64,000 nucleotides of DNA from an uncultured Synechococcus sp. (GTDB taxonomy: Bacteria > Cyanobacteriota > Cyanobacteriia > PCC-6307 > Cyanobiaceae), in NCBI GenBank assembly GCA_913049535.1, contig CAJWYF010000003.1, positions 1-64,000 of the forward strand, given 5' to 3'. Numbering within the stretch: the first letter of the stretch is position 1; each line of letters begins with the position of its first letter. A program made the position numbers and the translations under genes. The notes beneath the pieces are model-generated. The model saw nothing but the letters and a program-made list of their open reading frames with translations. It was not told the origin of the DNA and ran no database searches. Positions 15,874 through 25,442 of the stretch are shown piece by piece.

Positions 15874-17621
15874 AGGTCGGCCAGTTGGGCATAGAGCCCG
15901 CCCTGGCGACGCAGCTCTTGATGGCTGCCCTGCTCCACCAGACGGCCGCGTTTGAGCACCAAGATGCGATCGCTGGCTTCCACAGTGGCCAAGCGGTGGG
16001 CGATCACGATGGCCGTGCGGTGGTCGAGCAGACGCCCTAGATCCCGTTGCAATGTCGCTTCTGTGCTGGGGTCCATGAAGGCGGTGGCTTCATCCATCAC
16101 CAGCACGGAGGGATCCCGCAGGGCCACCCGGGCGACCGCCAGCAGTTGCCGTTCGCCCGAGCTCAGGTTGCCGCCGCGTTCCCGCAAGGGGGTGTCGAGG
16201 CCCTGCGGCAGACGTTGCAGCAAGGGGTTGAGGCCCAGTTCAGCGCTGAGCTGCTCGAGTTTTGCCCTCGGCAGCTCGCGGTCCAAGGTGAGGTTGTCGG
16301 CCACGCTGCCGCTGAAGAGGAAGGTGTCTTGAAGCACCACGCCGAGTCGGCGCCGCAGCTCGTTGATCGGGAGATCGCGGATGTCGGTGCCATCGAGCAG
16401 GATCCGGCCCTGCTGCGGCTCGTAGAGGCGGCAGAGCAGACGGATGACCGTGCTCTTGCCAGAGCCGGTGGGTCCCACCAGAGCGACATGCTCACCGGGC
16501 GTGATGTGCAGATTGAGGTGTTGCAGGATCGGCTCATCGGGCCGGTAGGCGAAACAGACGTCCTCAAAGATCACCTCGCCATGGGCTGCTCTTTGGTCCA
16601 GCACCGGCGTGGGTTTGCCGCGCTCGACGATCTCCTGGGGCTCATCAAGCAGTTCACCAATGCGTTCCACGGCCGTGAGGCCGCCCTGGATCTGGGTGAA
16701 CCGCTCCGCCAGTTGGCGCAGTGGATCAAACAGCCGCTGGGAATAAAGGATGAAGGTGGTGAGCACCCCCAGCCCCATGGCTCCTGCGGTGACAAGACTG
16801 CCTCCAACCGCAAGTACCAGGGCCACAGCAGCCAGGGCCACCCACTCCAGCAGGGCGGAGATGCTGCTGTCGTAAAGGATCGTGCCGTTGATGGCTTTGC
16901 GGTAAAGGGAACTGGTGCGCCCGAAACGCTCACTGTTGAGTTGCTCTCTGCGGAACATCTGCACCACCTCCAGGCCCTGGAGGTTCTCCTGCAGATCGGC
17001 ATTGAGTTGGCTCAGCTCCTCTCGCACCCGGTAGTTGGCGCGGCGGTAGCGCTGCTGCAGCTTGATGACGGTCCATGTCAGTGGCAGTTGCAGGGCCAGC
17101 AGCAGCAGCCCCAGGCGCCATTCGATCGTCAGCATCAGCGTGGCGATCACCAGCAGGGTGACCAGATCTGCCAGAACGCCAATCGCGCCGCTGCCGAAGA
17201 CTTCAGCGAGGGCATCGACGTCGCTGGTCAGACGGGTGAGCAATTTGCCCACCGGCGTGCGGTCGTGAAACCGCAGTGACAGGTCCAGGGAATGGCGGAA
17301 CAGATCCGTCCGCAGCCTGGCCGTGAGCCGTTGGCCGATGCTCTGCACCAGAAAGCTTTGACTGCCCTGAAGGGCGAGGCGCGTCAGCACCGCCAGCAGC
17401 ATCAAGCCGATCAAGCTGTGGACCGCCTGCGTTGTGGGCATGGCCTGCAGCCAACCCCAGGCGGTTTCACCGCGCAGAACGCTGACCACCTGACCAACGA
17501 GCAGGGGTTGCACGGCGCTGGCGGCTGCCACCGGGATCAGCATGGTCAGTGCTGTGGCGAGCCGGCGCCGGTCGCGGCGCAGGTAGGGGAGCAGCCGCCG
17601 GACCCGACGCAAATCGCTCAT
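15846..17621 (-). CDS. ABC exporter, fused TMD-NBD (MsbA/multidrug-like)
   Basis: A 591-residue half-transporter of type IV fold, expected to dimerise. About six membrane helices fill residues 20-310. The NBD has Walker A (GPTGSGKST), signature ([16 protein letters not shown]) and Walker B with catalytic Glu ([12 protein letters not shown]), then the H-loop His ([10 protein letters not shown]). Substrate cannot be assigned. Its ATG overlaps the hisG stop by four bases, so it is probably cotranscribed with hisG. Confidence 0.92.
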   Translation of the reverse strand: MSDLRRVRRLLPYLRRDRRRLATALTMLIPVAAASAVQPLLVGQVVSVLRGETAWGWLQAMPTTQAVHSLIGLMLLAVLTRLALQGSQSFLVQSIGQRLTARLRTDLFRHSLDLSLRFHDRTPVGKLLTRLTSDVDALAEVFGSGAIGVLADLVTLLVIATLMLTIEWRLGLLLLALQLPLTWTVIKLQQRYRRANYRVREELSQLNADLQENLQGLEVVQMFRREQLNSERFGRTSSLYRKAINGTILYDSSISALLEWVALAAVALVLAVGGSLVTAGAMGLGVLTTFILYSQRLFDPLRQLAERFTQIQGGLTAVERIGELLDEPQEIVERGKPTPVLDQRAAHGEVIFEDVCFAYRPDEPILQHLNLHITPGEHVALVGPTGSGKSTVIRLLCRLYEPQQGRILLDGTDIRDLPINELRRRLGVVLQDTFLFSGSVADNLTLDRELPRAKLEQLSAELGLNPLLQRLPQGLDTPLRERGGNLSSGERQLLAVARVALRDPSVLVMDEATAFMDPSTEATLQRDLGRLLDHRTAIVIAHRLATVEASDRILVLKRGRLVEQGSHQELRRQGGLYAQLADLQERGLATL

Positions 17622-18259
17622 GGGGTGGCCCCGCTCGTCTCCATGGCCTGAACCAGTTGACGGAGCTCGCCACCGTCGAGGCGCAAGGCCAATGGGTTGC
17701 CGATCAGGCGGGCGGTGCTGTGGAACAGGTCTTCAATGGCGATCAGACCGTTGTCACGCAGCGTTCGGCCCGTGGCGACGAGATCGACAATCGCCTCGGA
17801 TATGCCCGTGAGCGGTCCGAGTTCCACCGAGCCGGTGAGATGAATCAACTCAACGGGTAGATCGAGCTGATCAAAGAATGCTTTGGCCGAATGGGTGAAC
17901 TTGCTGGCCACCCGGCAGTGGGCCGGCAGGTCTGCTGCCCGCCGGTAGGGGCTGCTCTCTTTCACCGCCACAGCCATGCGGCAGCCTCCAAACCCCAGAT
18001 CCAGCAACTGGGCCACGGTGCGCTTCTGTTCGCTCAAGACATCGAAGCCCACGACACCCAGCTGGGCCTGCCCGTAGGCCACGTAAACGGGCACATCGCC
18101 ATTGCGCACCAGCAAGGCTCGAGCTCTGCCGCAGGCGCTGGGCAGCATCAGCTGCCGGTTGTCCTTGTCGGTGATCGCGCTGAAATCGAAGCCTGCTGCT
18201 GCAAACCGTGCCACGGAATCCTTCAGCAGTGCTCCCTTGGGTAGGGCGACAGTGAGCAT
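17618..18259 (-). CDS. hisG: ATP phosphoribosyltransferase, short form
   Basis: HisG (213 aa) catalyses the first step of histidine synthesis, ATP plus PRPP. It is the short form with no C-terminal regulatory ACT-like domain, so it should need a HisZ partner encoded elsewhere. Visible motifs are [14 protein letters not shown] at the start, the [10 protein letters not shown] loop and [15 protein letters not shown], the PRPP-binding segment. The ATG at 18259 is chosen; an in-frame extension of 34 codons lacks similarity. Confidence 0.95.
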   Translation of the reverse strand: MLTVALPKGALLKDSVARFAAAGFDFSAITDKDNRQLMLPSACGRARALLVRNGDVPVYVAYGQAQLGVVGFDVLSEQKRTVAQLLDLGFGGCRMAVAVKESSPYRRAADLPAHCRVASKFTHSAKAFFDQLDLPVELIHLTGSVELGPLTGISEAIVDLVATGRTLRDNGLIAIEDLFHSTARLIGNPLALRLDGGELRQLVQAMETSGATP

Positions 18260-18323
18260 GCAGCGTCCCGCTCCAGCGCTGGACTTTAACGAGCTGCCGC
18301 ACACTGGGGGCAGATGCCCTGCT

Positions 18324-19097
18324 GTGGTGGAGATCCTCAGACTGCCTGTGCTTCGGGACAACTACGTCTTCCTGCTGGTGGATTCCGCCGGTGGCCGCGC
18401 CGCCGTTGTCGATCCGGCCGTGGCCGAGCCCGTGGCAGCCGTGTTGCAGCAGCAGGACCTTGAACTGGCGGTGGTCCTGCAGACCCATCACCACCACGAC
18501 CACATCGGAGGTACGGCTGAGCTGCTGGCGCGCTGGCCCCAGGTAGAGGTGTGGGCCGCTGCGTCGGATCGTGCGCGCATCCCCTTGCAGACCAGGGGTC
18601 TGGCTGGGGGTGATCGCTTGGTGTTATGGGGCCGATCCGTTGAGGTGCTGGCCATCCCTGGCCATACCCGTGATCACATCGCTTACTACCTGCCCGCTGC
18701 TGGAGCGGATGGCCCTGAGCTCTTCTGCGGTGACACGCTCTTTGCTGGCGGTTGCGGCCGGATCTTTGAGGGCACAGCGGCTCAGATGCTTGCCTCTCTC
18801 GAGCTGTTGGCCGCCCTGCCGGCAGCAACGCGTGTGTGGTGCGCCCACGAATACACCGAAGCCAACCTGCGCTTTGCGATCACCCAGGAGCCGGAGAACC
18901 AAGAGCTGCTCGAACGCTTGAAGCGTGTCGTCAAGCAGCGCGCCGACGGAGAGGCCACCATTCCTTCAACCATTGGCATCGAGCACGCCACCAACCCGTT
19001 TTTGCGCTGCAGGCAACCTGCTCTGCAGGCGGTCACTGGCGCCACCGAAGCTGCCGATGTGCTGGCGGAGATCAGGCGCCGTAAGGATGTGTTTTGA
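18324..19097 (+). CDS. gloB: Hydroxyacylglutathione hydrolase (glyoxalase II)-like
   Basis: A metallo-beta-lactamase-fold hydrolase (257 aa) with the dinuclear motif [12 protein letters not shown], then [28 protein letters not shown] and [14 protein letters not shown]. These are the glyoxalase II signatures, so it probably hydrolyses S-D-lactoylglutathione. GTG at 18324 (or 18327) starts the family-like [18 protein letters not shown]. An ATG at 18258 is in frame but sits in the palindrome shared with the hisG start and adds 22 non-conserved residues. Confidence 0.9.
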   Translation: MVEILRLPVLRDNYVFLLVDSAGGRAAVVDPAVAEPVAAVLQQQDLELAVVLQTHHHHDHIGGTAELLARWPQVEVWAAASDRARIPLQTRGLAGGDRLVLWGRSVEVLAIPGHTRDHIAYYLPAAGADGPELFCGDTLFAGGCGRIFEGTAAQMLASLELLAALPAATRVWCAHEYTEANLRFAITQEPENQELLERLKRVVKQRADGEATIPSTIGIEHATNPFLRCRQPALQAVTGATEAADVLAEIRRRKDVF

Positions 19098-19179
19098 GGG
19101 CCGTGTGCCTGGGTCCGAGCGCAGGCGTTGTTGGGGCGCTGGGTGAAGCGATGATGGCCTCAGTTGGTGTCAGGCGCTG

Positions 19180-19578
19180 ATGAGCGGCCATGGTCTAGAG
19201 GCGGTTGAAACCAAGGCGGCACCTGCCCCGGTAGGCCCCTACAACCAGGCGGTCAAAGCCGGCGGGATGGTGTTCTGCTCAGGTCAGATCCCCCTTGATC
19301 CCAGCACCGGCGTGATGGTGGGTGACGGTGATGTGGAGGCGGAGACACATCAGGTGCTCAGCAACCTGGAGGCGGTGCTGCGCGCGGCAGGTTGCACGCC
19401 CCAGCAGGTGGTGCGTACAACGGTTTTCCTGCTTGATCTGGCTGATTTCGCCAAGGTCAACGCCATCTACGCCGAACTTTTTGGCCAAGGGGTGGCCCCA
19501 GCCCGTGCCTGCGTCCAGGTGGCAGCCCTGCCCAAGGGAGCCAAGGTCGAAATCGACTGCATCGCTCTGTCCGACTAA
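19180..19578 (+). CDS. ridA: RidA family reactive enamine/imine deaminase
   Basis: A 132-residue RidA/YjgF/UK114 protein that hydrolyses 2-aminoacrylate and similar imines made by PLP enzymes. The conserved Arg lies in APARACVQVAALPKGAKVEI. Other family blocks are GPYNQAVKAGGMVFCSGQIP and VVRTTVFLLDLADF. It stands alone on this strand and overlaps the convergent EamA gene by four bases. Confidence 0.93.
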   Translation: MSGHGLEAVETKAAPAPVGPYNQAVKAGGMVFCSGQIPLDPSTGVMVGDGDVEAETHQVLSNLEAVLRAAGCTPQQVVRTTVFLLDLADFAKVNAIYAELFGQGVAPARACVQVAALPKGAKVEIDCIALSD

Positions 19579-20489
19579 GCGCTCGCTTCCCGCTGGCCCA
19601 GCTGGTTGAGGATCAGGGCCAGGAGGATCAACGCACTGCCGCCAATGGCTGCAGGCCCCAGGGGTTCGCCCAAGAGAAGGTGGGCCCCCATCAGGGCGAC
19701 CACCAGAGTCAGCGAACTCCACAGGCTGATCTGGGCGGCTCCGAGCTGCCTGTAGCTCAGCATCAGCGTCCATTGACTGCCCAGGCTGATGGTGAGGCCG
19801 TAGCCGCCGATGACGCCGAGCACCCACCAAAGTTTCAGGGCGATGAAGTGATCTGGCCCGTACAGGGTCAGGGCGATGACAGCAAAGATCACCGCTGCGC
19901 CGAGGCTGCCGAGACCCACCGTCAGCCCGACCCCCATGCCCCTGGTGCTGCAGGCCCGGTTGAGCACTCCACCGATGGCGAAGGCGATGACAGCCAGGCT
20001 TCCCCAGGCCACCCCCAGCCATTGATCGTTTGGGGTCAGCATCCCCATCGCTCCACCGCTGCTGCTGCTGCCAAGCAGCACGCCAGCGCAGATCAGCCCC
20101 AAGGTGAGCGGAAACAAGGGGGGAAGCCGCTCACGCAGCAGCCCCGCGGCGGCGATGGCGGAGAGGGGGACCGTGAGGCTGAACAGGAGGGTCTGAGCCA
20201 CCACGCTGAGGTGCTCGAGGGCAAGGAAAAATCCGATGGGTCCGAGGAGATAACCCAGAAATCCCTGCAAGGCCAGCAACTGCCGTTCGGCTGCTGGGAG
20301 GTTTTTCAGCTGATCGCCGAGGACCCGCCGCTCCTGCAGCACCATGACCACACCAGTGATGAGGCTGGAGAAGAAAAAGACGTTGCAGAAGCTGATCAGT
20401 TCATCGCCGCCACGCTGCAGCAGCTTGAGGACATTGCCCTCAGAGCCCCTGAGCAGGATGAACAACCCCAGCAGGAGGGCTGACTTCAC
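19575..20489 (-). CDS. EamA/DMT family transporter
   Basis: A 304-residue, roughly ten-helix membrane protein of the drug/metabolite transporter superfamily, with two EamA repeats (residues about 1-135 and 155-300). The second half ends with the typical GAAQISLWSSLTLVVALMGA and LGEPLGPAAIGGSALILLAL. Substrate is unknown. It overlaps the upstream DUF4079 gene by four bases. Confidence 0.85.
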   Translation of the reverse strand: MKSALLLGLFILLRGSEGNVLKLLQRGGDELISFCNVFFFSSLITGVVMVLQERRVLGDQLKNLPAAERQLLALQGFLGYLLGPIGFFLALEHLSVVAQTLLFSLTVPLSAIAAAGLLRERLPPLFPLTLGLICAGVLLGSSSSGGAMGMLTPNDQWLGVAWGSLAVIAFAIGGVLNRACSTRGMGVGLTVGLGSLGAAVIFAVIALTLYGPDHFIALKLWWVLGVIGGYGLTISLGSQWTLMLSYRQLGAAQISLWSSLTLVVALMGAHLLLGEPLGPAAIGGSALILLALILNQLGQREASA

Positions 20490-21181
20490 CGGGATTGGCT
20501 GGGGCAGGTGCGCTCACTCCAGTTGCACTGATTCAGAAAGGGTTGCTGCCAGTGCAGTGGGATTTCCAGTAGGTCTCTGGTGCCGCTGAGGCCCTGGCTG
20601 ATGAACAGCAGCGCCGCCAGGGCATTGGCTGCGATGTGCAGCCGGCGCCAGCGAAGCTGCCGCAGGATTTCTGGCCGTGCTGCCAGGTTGAAGAGCATCA
20701 GCCCGCAGATCAGCACCCCTCCCCAGTAATGGGATTGCCAGAACGCCGGCTCCAGCGGGTTGTCGCTGAGCCGGAAGACCTCTGGCTGCGCGCCGAGGGT
20801 GAGCAGACCCAGCCAGGTGATCAGGCTGAAGCTCAGGCGCAGGCCCGCTCCCTGCACGCGCAGCAGTGCCACCAGGGCGCTCAGAGTCCCAAGCCAGGCC
20901 AGCAGCAGGGCGATCAAGGCTGTGGCTCCCCGCTCACTGCTGCCCAGTGCCTTGCTGGCGATCACCACGGCCAGCGCTATCAGCACCACCACGACCACTG
21001 CTGCGGCAAGCCACTGGCCCCAATCGCTGTGGTCCCGTCCTGTTGCAGGCGGCAGCTTGGCTTTTTGGACGCGGCGCTGACGGGTTTGAAGGCCCAGCCG
21101 TGCCACGACCCCCACCAGCGGATAGATCAGCGTCACCGCGAGGAAAGGGTGAATGATCCAGAGCCAGTCCATGGCCTGCAT
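20486..21181 (-). CDS. DUF4079 family membrane protein
   Basis: A cyanobacterial membrane protein (231 aa; Met4 at 21172 is an equally good start). About five to six helices are visible, beginning with WLWIIHPFLAVTLIYPLVG and including FWQSHYWGGVLICGLMLF and RRLHIAANALAALLFISQG. The several helix-embedded His residues recall DUF4079/cytochrome b561-like proteins. Function is not known. It is likely cotranscribed with the EamA transporter. Confidence 0.8.
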   Translation of the reverse strand: MQAMDWLWIIHPFLAVTLIYPLVGVVARLGLQTRQRRVQKAKLPPATGRDHSDWGQWLAAAVVVVVLIALAVVIASKALGSSERGATALIALLLAWLGTLSALVALLRVQGAGLRLSFSLITWLGLLTLGAQPEVFRLSDNPLEPAFWQSHYWGGVLICGLMLFNLAARPEILRQLRWRRLHIAANALAALLFISQGLSGTRDLLEIPLHWQQPFLNQCNWSERTCPSQSR

Positions 21182-21234
21182 CGGGCTGGGGCATCGCTGT
21201 TGTCAAACTCGCCACGGCTGGCCGCTCTGGCAAC

Positions 21235-23121
21235 TCACGGCTCCGGCAGCGCGCTTAGTTCAAGCCAGCGGTCCTCCCCACTGGAGATTTGTTCACAGAT
21301 CTCGGCCAGCTGCTGCGTCAGTGACTCCAGCGTGCTGTAGTCGGCCTTGGCCAGTTGAGCTTCCAGCTCGGCTTTGTCGCTCTCCCACTGCGGTAGTTGC
21401 TCTTCTAGGGCATTGAGCTCGCGCTGCTCCTTGTAGCTGCGGCGCCTTGGCTTGTCGTTCTTGGGCTTGGCAGTGACCTCTTTGCGCTGGGATGGGCCCA
21501 CCTCTGAGGTTGCGCTGGCAGTGGCGGCATTGCGTTGCTCCTGCTCTTGCCATTCGCTGTAGTTGCCTTCAAAGCGCTCCAGCTCTCCGCCAGGTCGGAA
21601 GCAAAACAAGCGATCAACGGTGCGATCGAGAAAGTAGCGGTCGTGAGAGACGATGATCACGCAACCGCGGAAATCTTCGATGTAGTCCTCCAGCACTGCG
21701 AGCGTCTGGATATCAAGGTCGTTGGTGGGCTCATCAAGCAAGAGAACATTCGGTGATGCCATCAACAGGCGGCAGAGGTGAAGCCTGCGGCGCTCACCGC
21801 CTGAGAGTCGTGCCACCGGGCTGTGCTGCTGGGCAGGTGGGAACAGAAACCGTTCCAGCAGTTGAGAGGCAGTCAGCCTGTTGCCTTGCCCTAGATCGAT
21901 CTGCTCGGCCACCTCCTTGATCACATCAATGACCTTGAGGTCATCACGCAACGCTTCTGAGTGTTGGTCAAAGCGTCCGATCACGACGGTTTCACCGCAG
22001 CGCACCGTGCCGCCATCGGGTTGTTGTCGCCCGCAGAGCAAATCCAGCAAGGTGGATTTGCCCATGCCGTTGGGGCCGATGAATCCAACGCGATCCTCTG
22101 GGCTGAAGCTGTAACTGAAGTCATCGATCAGCACGCGATCAACCAACCGTCGCTGCAAACCCTCCACTTCAATCACGGTCTTGCCGAGGCGACGGCTGAC
22201 GCTGGCCATCTCCACCTTGGCCTTCGCGCCTTTGAACGACTGCTCCTGCATCGCTTCAATGCGCTGGATCCGAGCCTTCTGCTTGGTGCTTCTGGCTTTC
22301 GGGCCGCGCTTGAGCCATTCCATCTCACGCCGCATCACCGAGCGGTAGGCCCGCAAACGCGCGGCATCAGCCACTTCTTCTTCGTTTTTCTTGGTGAGGT
22401 AGGCGCCGTAATTGCCCGGGTAACGCCGTAGGTCGCCGCTGTCGAGTTCGACGATGGTGTCGGTGACCCGCTCGAGGAAATAGCGGTCGTGGGTGATGAG
22501 CACCAACGCACCGCTGAAGCGCTGCAGAAAGCCCTGCAGCCATTCAGTCGCCACAGCATCAAGGTGGTTGGTGGGTTCATCCAGCAGCAACCCGTCGGGT
22601 TCAGCCACCAGGGCCGATGCCAACGCCAGGCGCTTGCGGTAGCCGCCCGAGAGTTCACCCACCTTGCGGTGATGGTCGCTGATGCCAAGACGGCTGAGGA
22701 CTTCCTGGCACTGCCGTTCCAGTTCCCAGGCCTTGAGCTCATCCATGCGGCTGCTCAGCCCGCTCAGTTCCCCCAGCAGCGAGGCATCGGTGGGGTTGGC
22801 CTCCAGCTGCCGGGTCAGCCCCTCGTAACGCTTGACAAGCTGCATCTTCTCGCCACTTCCGGCAAAGACCTGTTCGAGCACCGTTCGCTCAGGATCCAGG
22901 GCCGGGTTCTGATCGACATAGATGACTCGGCTGCGCGGGTTGATTTGCACCTTGCCCTCCCCGGGAGGTTCCAGGCCGGCCATCACCCGCAGCAGCGTTG
23001 ATTTGCCCGAGCCGTTGGTGCCGATCAGACCGAGACGCTCCCTCGGGCCGACTTCAAGATTGACTCGGGCCAGCAGGGTCTTGACCCCGAAGTCCTTGCT
23101 CACCTGTTGCAGGCTGATCAA
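21235..23121 (-). CDS. ABC-F family ATPase (Uup-like)
   Basis: A soluble ABC-F protein (628 aa) with two ATPase domains and no membrane segment, expected to act on ribosomes or on branched DNA as Uup does. Walker A motifs are GTNGSGKSTL and GPNGMGKSTL; signatures are LSGGYRKRLAL and LSGGERRRLHL. The inter-domain linker carries the charged WLKRGPKARSTKQKARIQRI. Residues about 545-628 form an acidic/basic coiled coil like the Uup C-terminal domain. It overlaps the upstream GNAT gene by four bases. Confidence 0.92.
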   Translation of the reverse strand: MISLQQVSKDFGVKTLLARVNLEVGPRERLGLIGTNGSGKSTLLRVMAGLEPPGEGKVQINPRSRVIYVDQNPALDPERTVLEQVFAGSGEKMQLVKRYEGLTRQLEANPTDASLLGELSGLSSRMDELKAWELERQCQEVLSRLGISDHHRKVGELSGGYRKRLALASALVAEPDGLLLDEPTNHLDAVATEWLQGFLQRFSGALVLITHDRYFLERVTDTIVELDSGDLRRYPGNYGAYLTKKNEEEVADAARLRAYRSVMRREMEWLKRGPKARSTKQKARIQRIEAMQEQSFKGAKAKVEMASVSRRLGKTVIEVEGLQRRLVDRVLIDDFSYSFSPEDRVGFIGPNGMGKSTLLDLLCGRQQPDGGTVRCGETVVIGRFDQHSEALRDDLKVIDVIKEVAEQIDLGQGNRLTASQLLERFLFPPAQQHSPVARLSGGERRRLHLCRLLMASPNVLLLDEPTNDLDIQTLAVLEDYIEDFRGCVIIVSHDRYFLDRTVDRLFCFRPGGELERFEGNYSEWQEQEQRNAATASATSEVGPSQRKEVTAKPKNDKPRRRSYKEQRELNALEEQLPQWESDKAELEAQLAKADYSTLESLTQQLAEICEQISSGEDRWLELSALPEP

Positions 23122-23648
23122 GGTGATGCGGGAGCGGAGGCTTTGAGCCTCTCATGCAAGCCGGGAAGATGCTTGCGCATCCGGTAGCGCTCAAAGGGGA
23201 TGCCGCCAATCAGGATCTGCTCGGGGGCCACCTGCTCCCAGCCTCTTTTCAGGAACAGGGGTCGGCTGAGCTGGCTCGCCTCGGTGTGGAGTGCGCTGCA
23301 ACCGTGGCGTTGGGCCTCTGCTTCCAGCGCATGCAGCAACTGGCTGCCGCGGCCCTGACGGGAGGAGCCCCCACGGCAGTAGAGCAGGGCGATGCGATCG
23401 GGAGGATGCAGCACGGCAAAGGCTTCTGCTTGCTGTGGCCCCTCGCTGATGAGTCCGTAGCCCTGCTGCAGCGGTTCATCCAGCACCCCTGGCAGAAGGG
23501 CCAGGTCAGACCATGCCCGGACTTGATCGGGGCTGTAAAGCCCAGGGGCCTGGCTCAGCACAGCCTCGCGATAGATCTCCAGCGCTGCAGGAATGTCGCC
23601 CGCCAGCAGCCGGCGTGGTGGTGGAATCAAGTCACCTCGGCGTTGCAC
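23118..23648 (-). CDS. GNAT family N-acetyltransferase
   Basis: A 176-residue GNAT protein. The acetyl-CoA-binding loop reads CRGGSSRQGRGSQLLHALEA, and the C-terminal half has LHTEASQLSRPLFLKRGW, the conserved beta-bulge region. It resembles the YafP-like group, but the substrate is unknown. It overlaps ABC-F downstream by four bases and the CHAD gene upstream by 17, so the three probably form one operon. Confidence 0.82.
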   Translation of the reverse strand: MQRRGDLIPPPRRLLAGDIPAALEIYREAVLSQAPGLYSPDQVRAWSDLALLPGVLDEPLQQGYGLISEGPQQAEAFAVLHPPDRIALLYCRGGSSRQGRGSQLLHALEAEAQRHGCSALHTEASQLSRPLFLKRGWEQVAPEQILIGGIPFERYRMRKHLPGLHERLKASAPASP

Positions 23649-24528
23649 AACCCACCACCAGTTGGCGCAGGCCCTGGCGGCTTTCGTTGCTGCTGTAGCG
23701 GCTTTTCAGCCCTTGAAACTGTTGCCATTGCTGCTGCTCAAAGCTGAGCAGCAACTGCTCGAGTTCCGGCATTCCTTTCTTGAGCTCCTGCTTCAGCAGG
23801 CTGCGCAAGACATCGAGATCCTGCAGGCCGCCCAGGCATGTCTGCAGATGCCGCAGTTCGTCAATCCAGACGCCGTACTCAAGGCCGTAGTAGTCACGGA
23901 AACTGTCGGCCTGATAGCGGGTCGCTTTGACGACCTTGCGCAGCTCATGCAACGACTCGGCGTCCTGGCCTGGATCATCGGCCTGCCAGCCCGGATGCAG
24001 AAGTAACTCCCCCAGCCGTCGTAATTGCAGGTCGGGCAGCACATCCAATAGGGGGCGCTCACCAAGGCTGGTGAGCCGGGGATGTTTCAACCAACGCCGG
24101 CAGCTGCGCAACCACTGCTTGAGTTCAGCGCTGTCCAGTTGAGCCTGCGCTTGTTTACGGGCGCGTCCGCGGTTGCGCTCGAGACGTTCGATGCAACCGC
24201 GCAACCTTGAAGCTTCCGCGGTGGTGAGTTGCGGCAGGAGATCACCGCGCAGGTGTTCACACAACACATCGAGATCGCGCACCCTTCCAAAGCAGCGTCC
24301 TTGGCGGGCCACCTGACGGCTGCTCAATTTTTTCGGGAGCTTCAGCGGCTCATCGGCCAGTTGGACCGTCGCTCGCAGCCGCCGCAGATTCACGCGCAGT
24401 TGATGCAGGGCTTCTGGCTGGTGCTGTTGCCTCAACCGGGAGCGGTGCTCATCAATGTGCCTGAAGCAGGTCTGCAGCTGCTTGAGGCTTTGCTCCCCCC
24501 AGCTTGGGACCACGGACATCGGGATCAC
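23632..24528 (-). CDS. CHAD domain protein
   Basis: A 298-residue all-helical CHAD protein, with the conserved-His signatures ALHQLRVNLRRLRATVQL near the N-terminus and SLHELRKVVKATRYQADSF in the second half. CHAD domains bind polyphosphate through basic faces, and the many Arg/Lys in these helices fit. A polyphosphate kinase gene lies about 3.5 kb away. The start ATG at 24528 is followed closely by Met4. Confidence 0.88.
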   Translation of the reverse strand: MIPMSVVPSWGEQSLKQLQTCFRHIDEHRSRLRQQHQPEALHQLRVNLRRLRATVQLADEPLKLPKKLSSRQVARQGRCFGRVRDLDVLCEHLRGDLLPQLTTAEASRLRGCIERLERNRGRARKQAQAQLDSAELKQWLRSCRRWLKHPRLTSLGERPLLDVLPDLQLRRLGELLLHPGWQADDPGQDAESLHELRKVVKATRYQADSFRDYYGLEYGVWIDELRHLQTCLGGLQDLDVLRSLLKQELKKGMPELEQLLLSFEQQQWQQFQGLKSRYSSNESRQGLRQLVVGCATPR

Positions 24529-25006
24529 TTGCTGTTCTCATCTTGAACTGAAATGGGCCGTTGAATTCATTCCGTCAGAGGCTTCTCCATGTCTCGGCAA
24601 TCATCTGCGTCAGCTTGGAGGGGGGATGGTGCTCTTCAAGAAGCGGATAATGCAAGGCATGGTTGCTTGACATTAACGGGCTGGTTGTGTTGGGGATGCT
24701 TGCTTAAACGGTGTTCACTGAGGGGTGGAAGGTTCGCTTGACCCGCTCAGAAACTTCGCTGAGGAGGTTGAGGATGCTTGTCTTGATCGGGTTCTACAGG
24801 GTTGCCTCAAGGCGCATCGTGCAACGGGCCTGACCTCTTCACTCTCATGGCTAGAGGTTGTTAGTGGTTGTGATGCGCTTTTGTGCGCCTGTGCGGCCAT
24901 TGGAGCATCAGCGCTGCTGAAACATCAGTGCCCCAATTTTCTGTTTGACCCTTTTCAAAGGGTTGATCTGATGGTTATCTTGTTGAAGTAGATTCTTTTC
25001 AGCGGA
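24529..25006. other. Longest gene-free stretch, upstream of cyAbrB
   Basis: About 478 bases between divergent CHAD and cyAbrB genes, looking less GC-rich than its flanks. A TTGACA box lies at 24667-24672 with no convincing -10 at normal spacing. Closer to the regulator, TAGATT at 24989-24994 could be a -10, giving a very short leader. Short open frames exist (for example 24725-24991, 88 codons, GTG start), but their product shows no recognisable domain. No tRNA-like fold was seen. It could hold cyAbrB regulatory sites or a small RNA. Confidence 0.5.
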
Positions 25007-25372
25007 ATGCTCACTGGTAACGACCTTCTCACCAAGGTGCGCGAGCTTGGCGATGCAGGTAAATCCGAGATCGTTCGCGCCTGTGGCTATGTCTCTAATA
25101 AGAAAGACGGCGGCGAGCGCCTGAACTTCACGGCTTTCTACGAAGCTCTTCTCGAGGCCAAAGGCGTCGAGATTGGTGGTGCCACCGTTGGTAAGGGTGG
25201 TCGCAAGCTCAGCTATGTCGCCACTGTTCAGGGCAATGGCAATCTGTTGATTGGTAAGGCCTACACCGCTCTGCTGAACCTCAAGCCCGGCGATGAGTTC
25301 GAGATTAAGCTCGGCCGCAAGCAGATCCGTCTGGTTCCCGTGGGTGGCGACGGAGAGGAAGAAGAAGAGTGA
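25007..25372 (+). CDS. cyAbrB-type transcriptional regulator
   Basis: A 121-residue cyanobacterial AbrB protein. The N-terminal part (LTGNDLLTKVRELGDAGKSE) is the family-specific region and the C-terminal part (LLIGKAYTALLNLKPGDEFE) is the AbrB DNA-binding fold, followed by an acidic tail of Glu residues. cyAbrB regulators tune carbon/nitrogen balance and inorganic-carbon uptake genes and are essential or near essential in several cyanobacteria. A large inverted repeat follows the stop directly. Confidence 0.93.
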   Translation: MLTGNDLLTKVRELGDAGKSEIVRACGYVSNKKDGGERLNFTAFYEALLEAKGVEIGGATVGKGGRKLSYVATVQGNGNLLIGKAYTALLNLKPGDEFEIKLGRKQIRLVPVGGDGEEEEE

Positions 25373-25380
25373 TTGGGACA

Positions 25381-25424
25381 TGCACGGGTCGGGGCTGAGG
25401 TCAACCTCAGTCCCGACCCGTGCA
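25381..25424. terminator. Long inverted repeat, probable bidirectional terminator
   Basis: Bases 25381-25401 pair with 25404-25424 over 21 positions with one G-T type mismatch; the core is TGCACGGGTCGGGG. The repeat lies eight bases after the cyAbrB stop and 18 bases before the stop of the convergent gene. No T-run follows on either side. The position between convergent genes suggests a terminator or mRNA 3'-end stabiliser for both. Confidence 0.75.
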
Positions 25425-25442
25425 GAACAGCCCATCACAGGA

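Noticed and set aside
16047-17279. 410-codon plus-strand frame opposite the ABC exporter
   Set aside because: Gln/Gly/His-rich shadow of a gene with complete Walker and signature motifs.
24725-24991. 88-codon GTG frame in the gap before cyAbrB
   Set aside because: No domain, signal or clear ribosome site; treated as non-coding, with low certainty.
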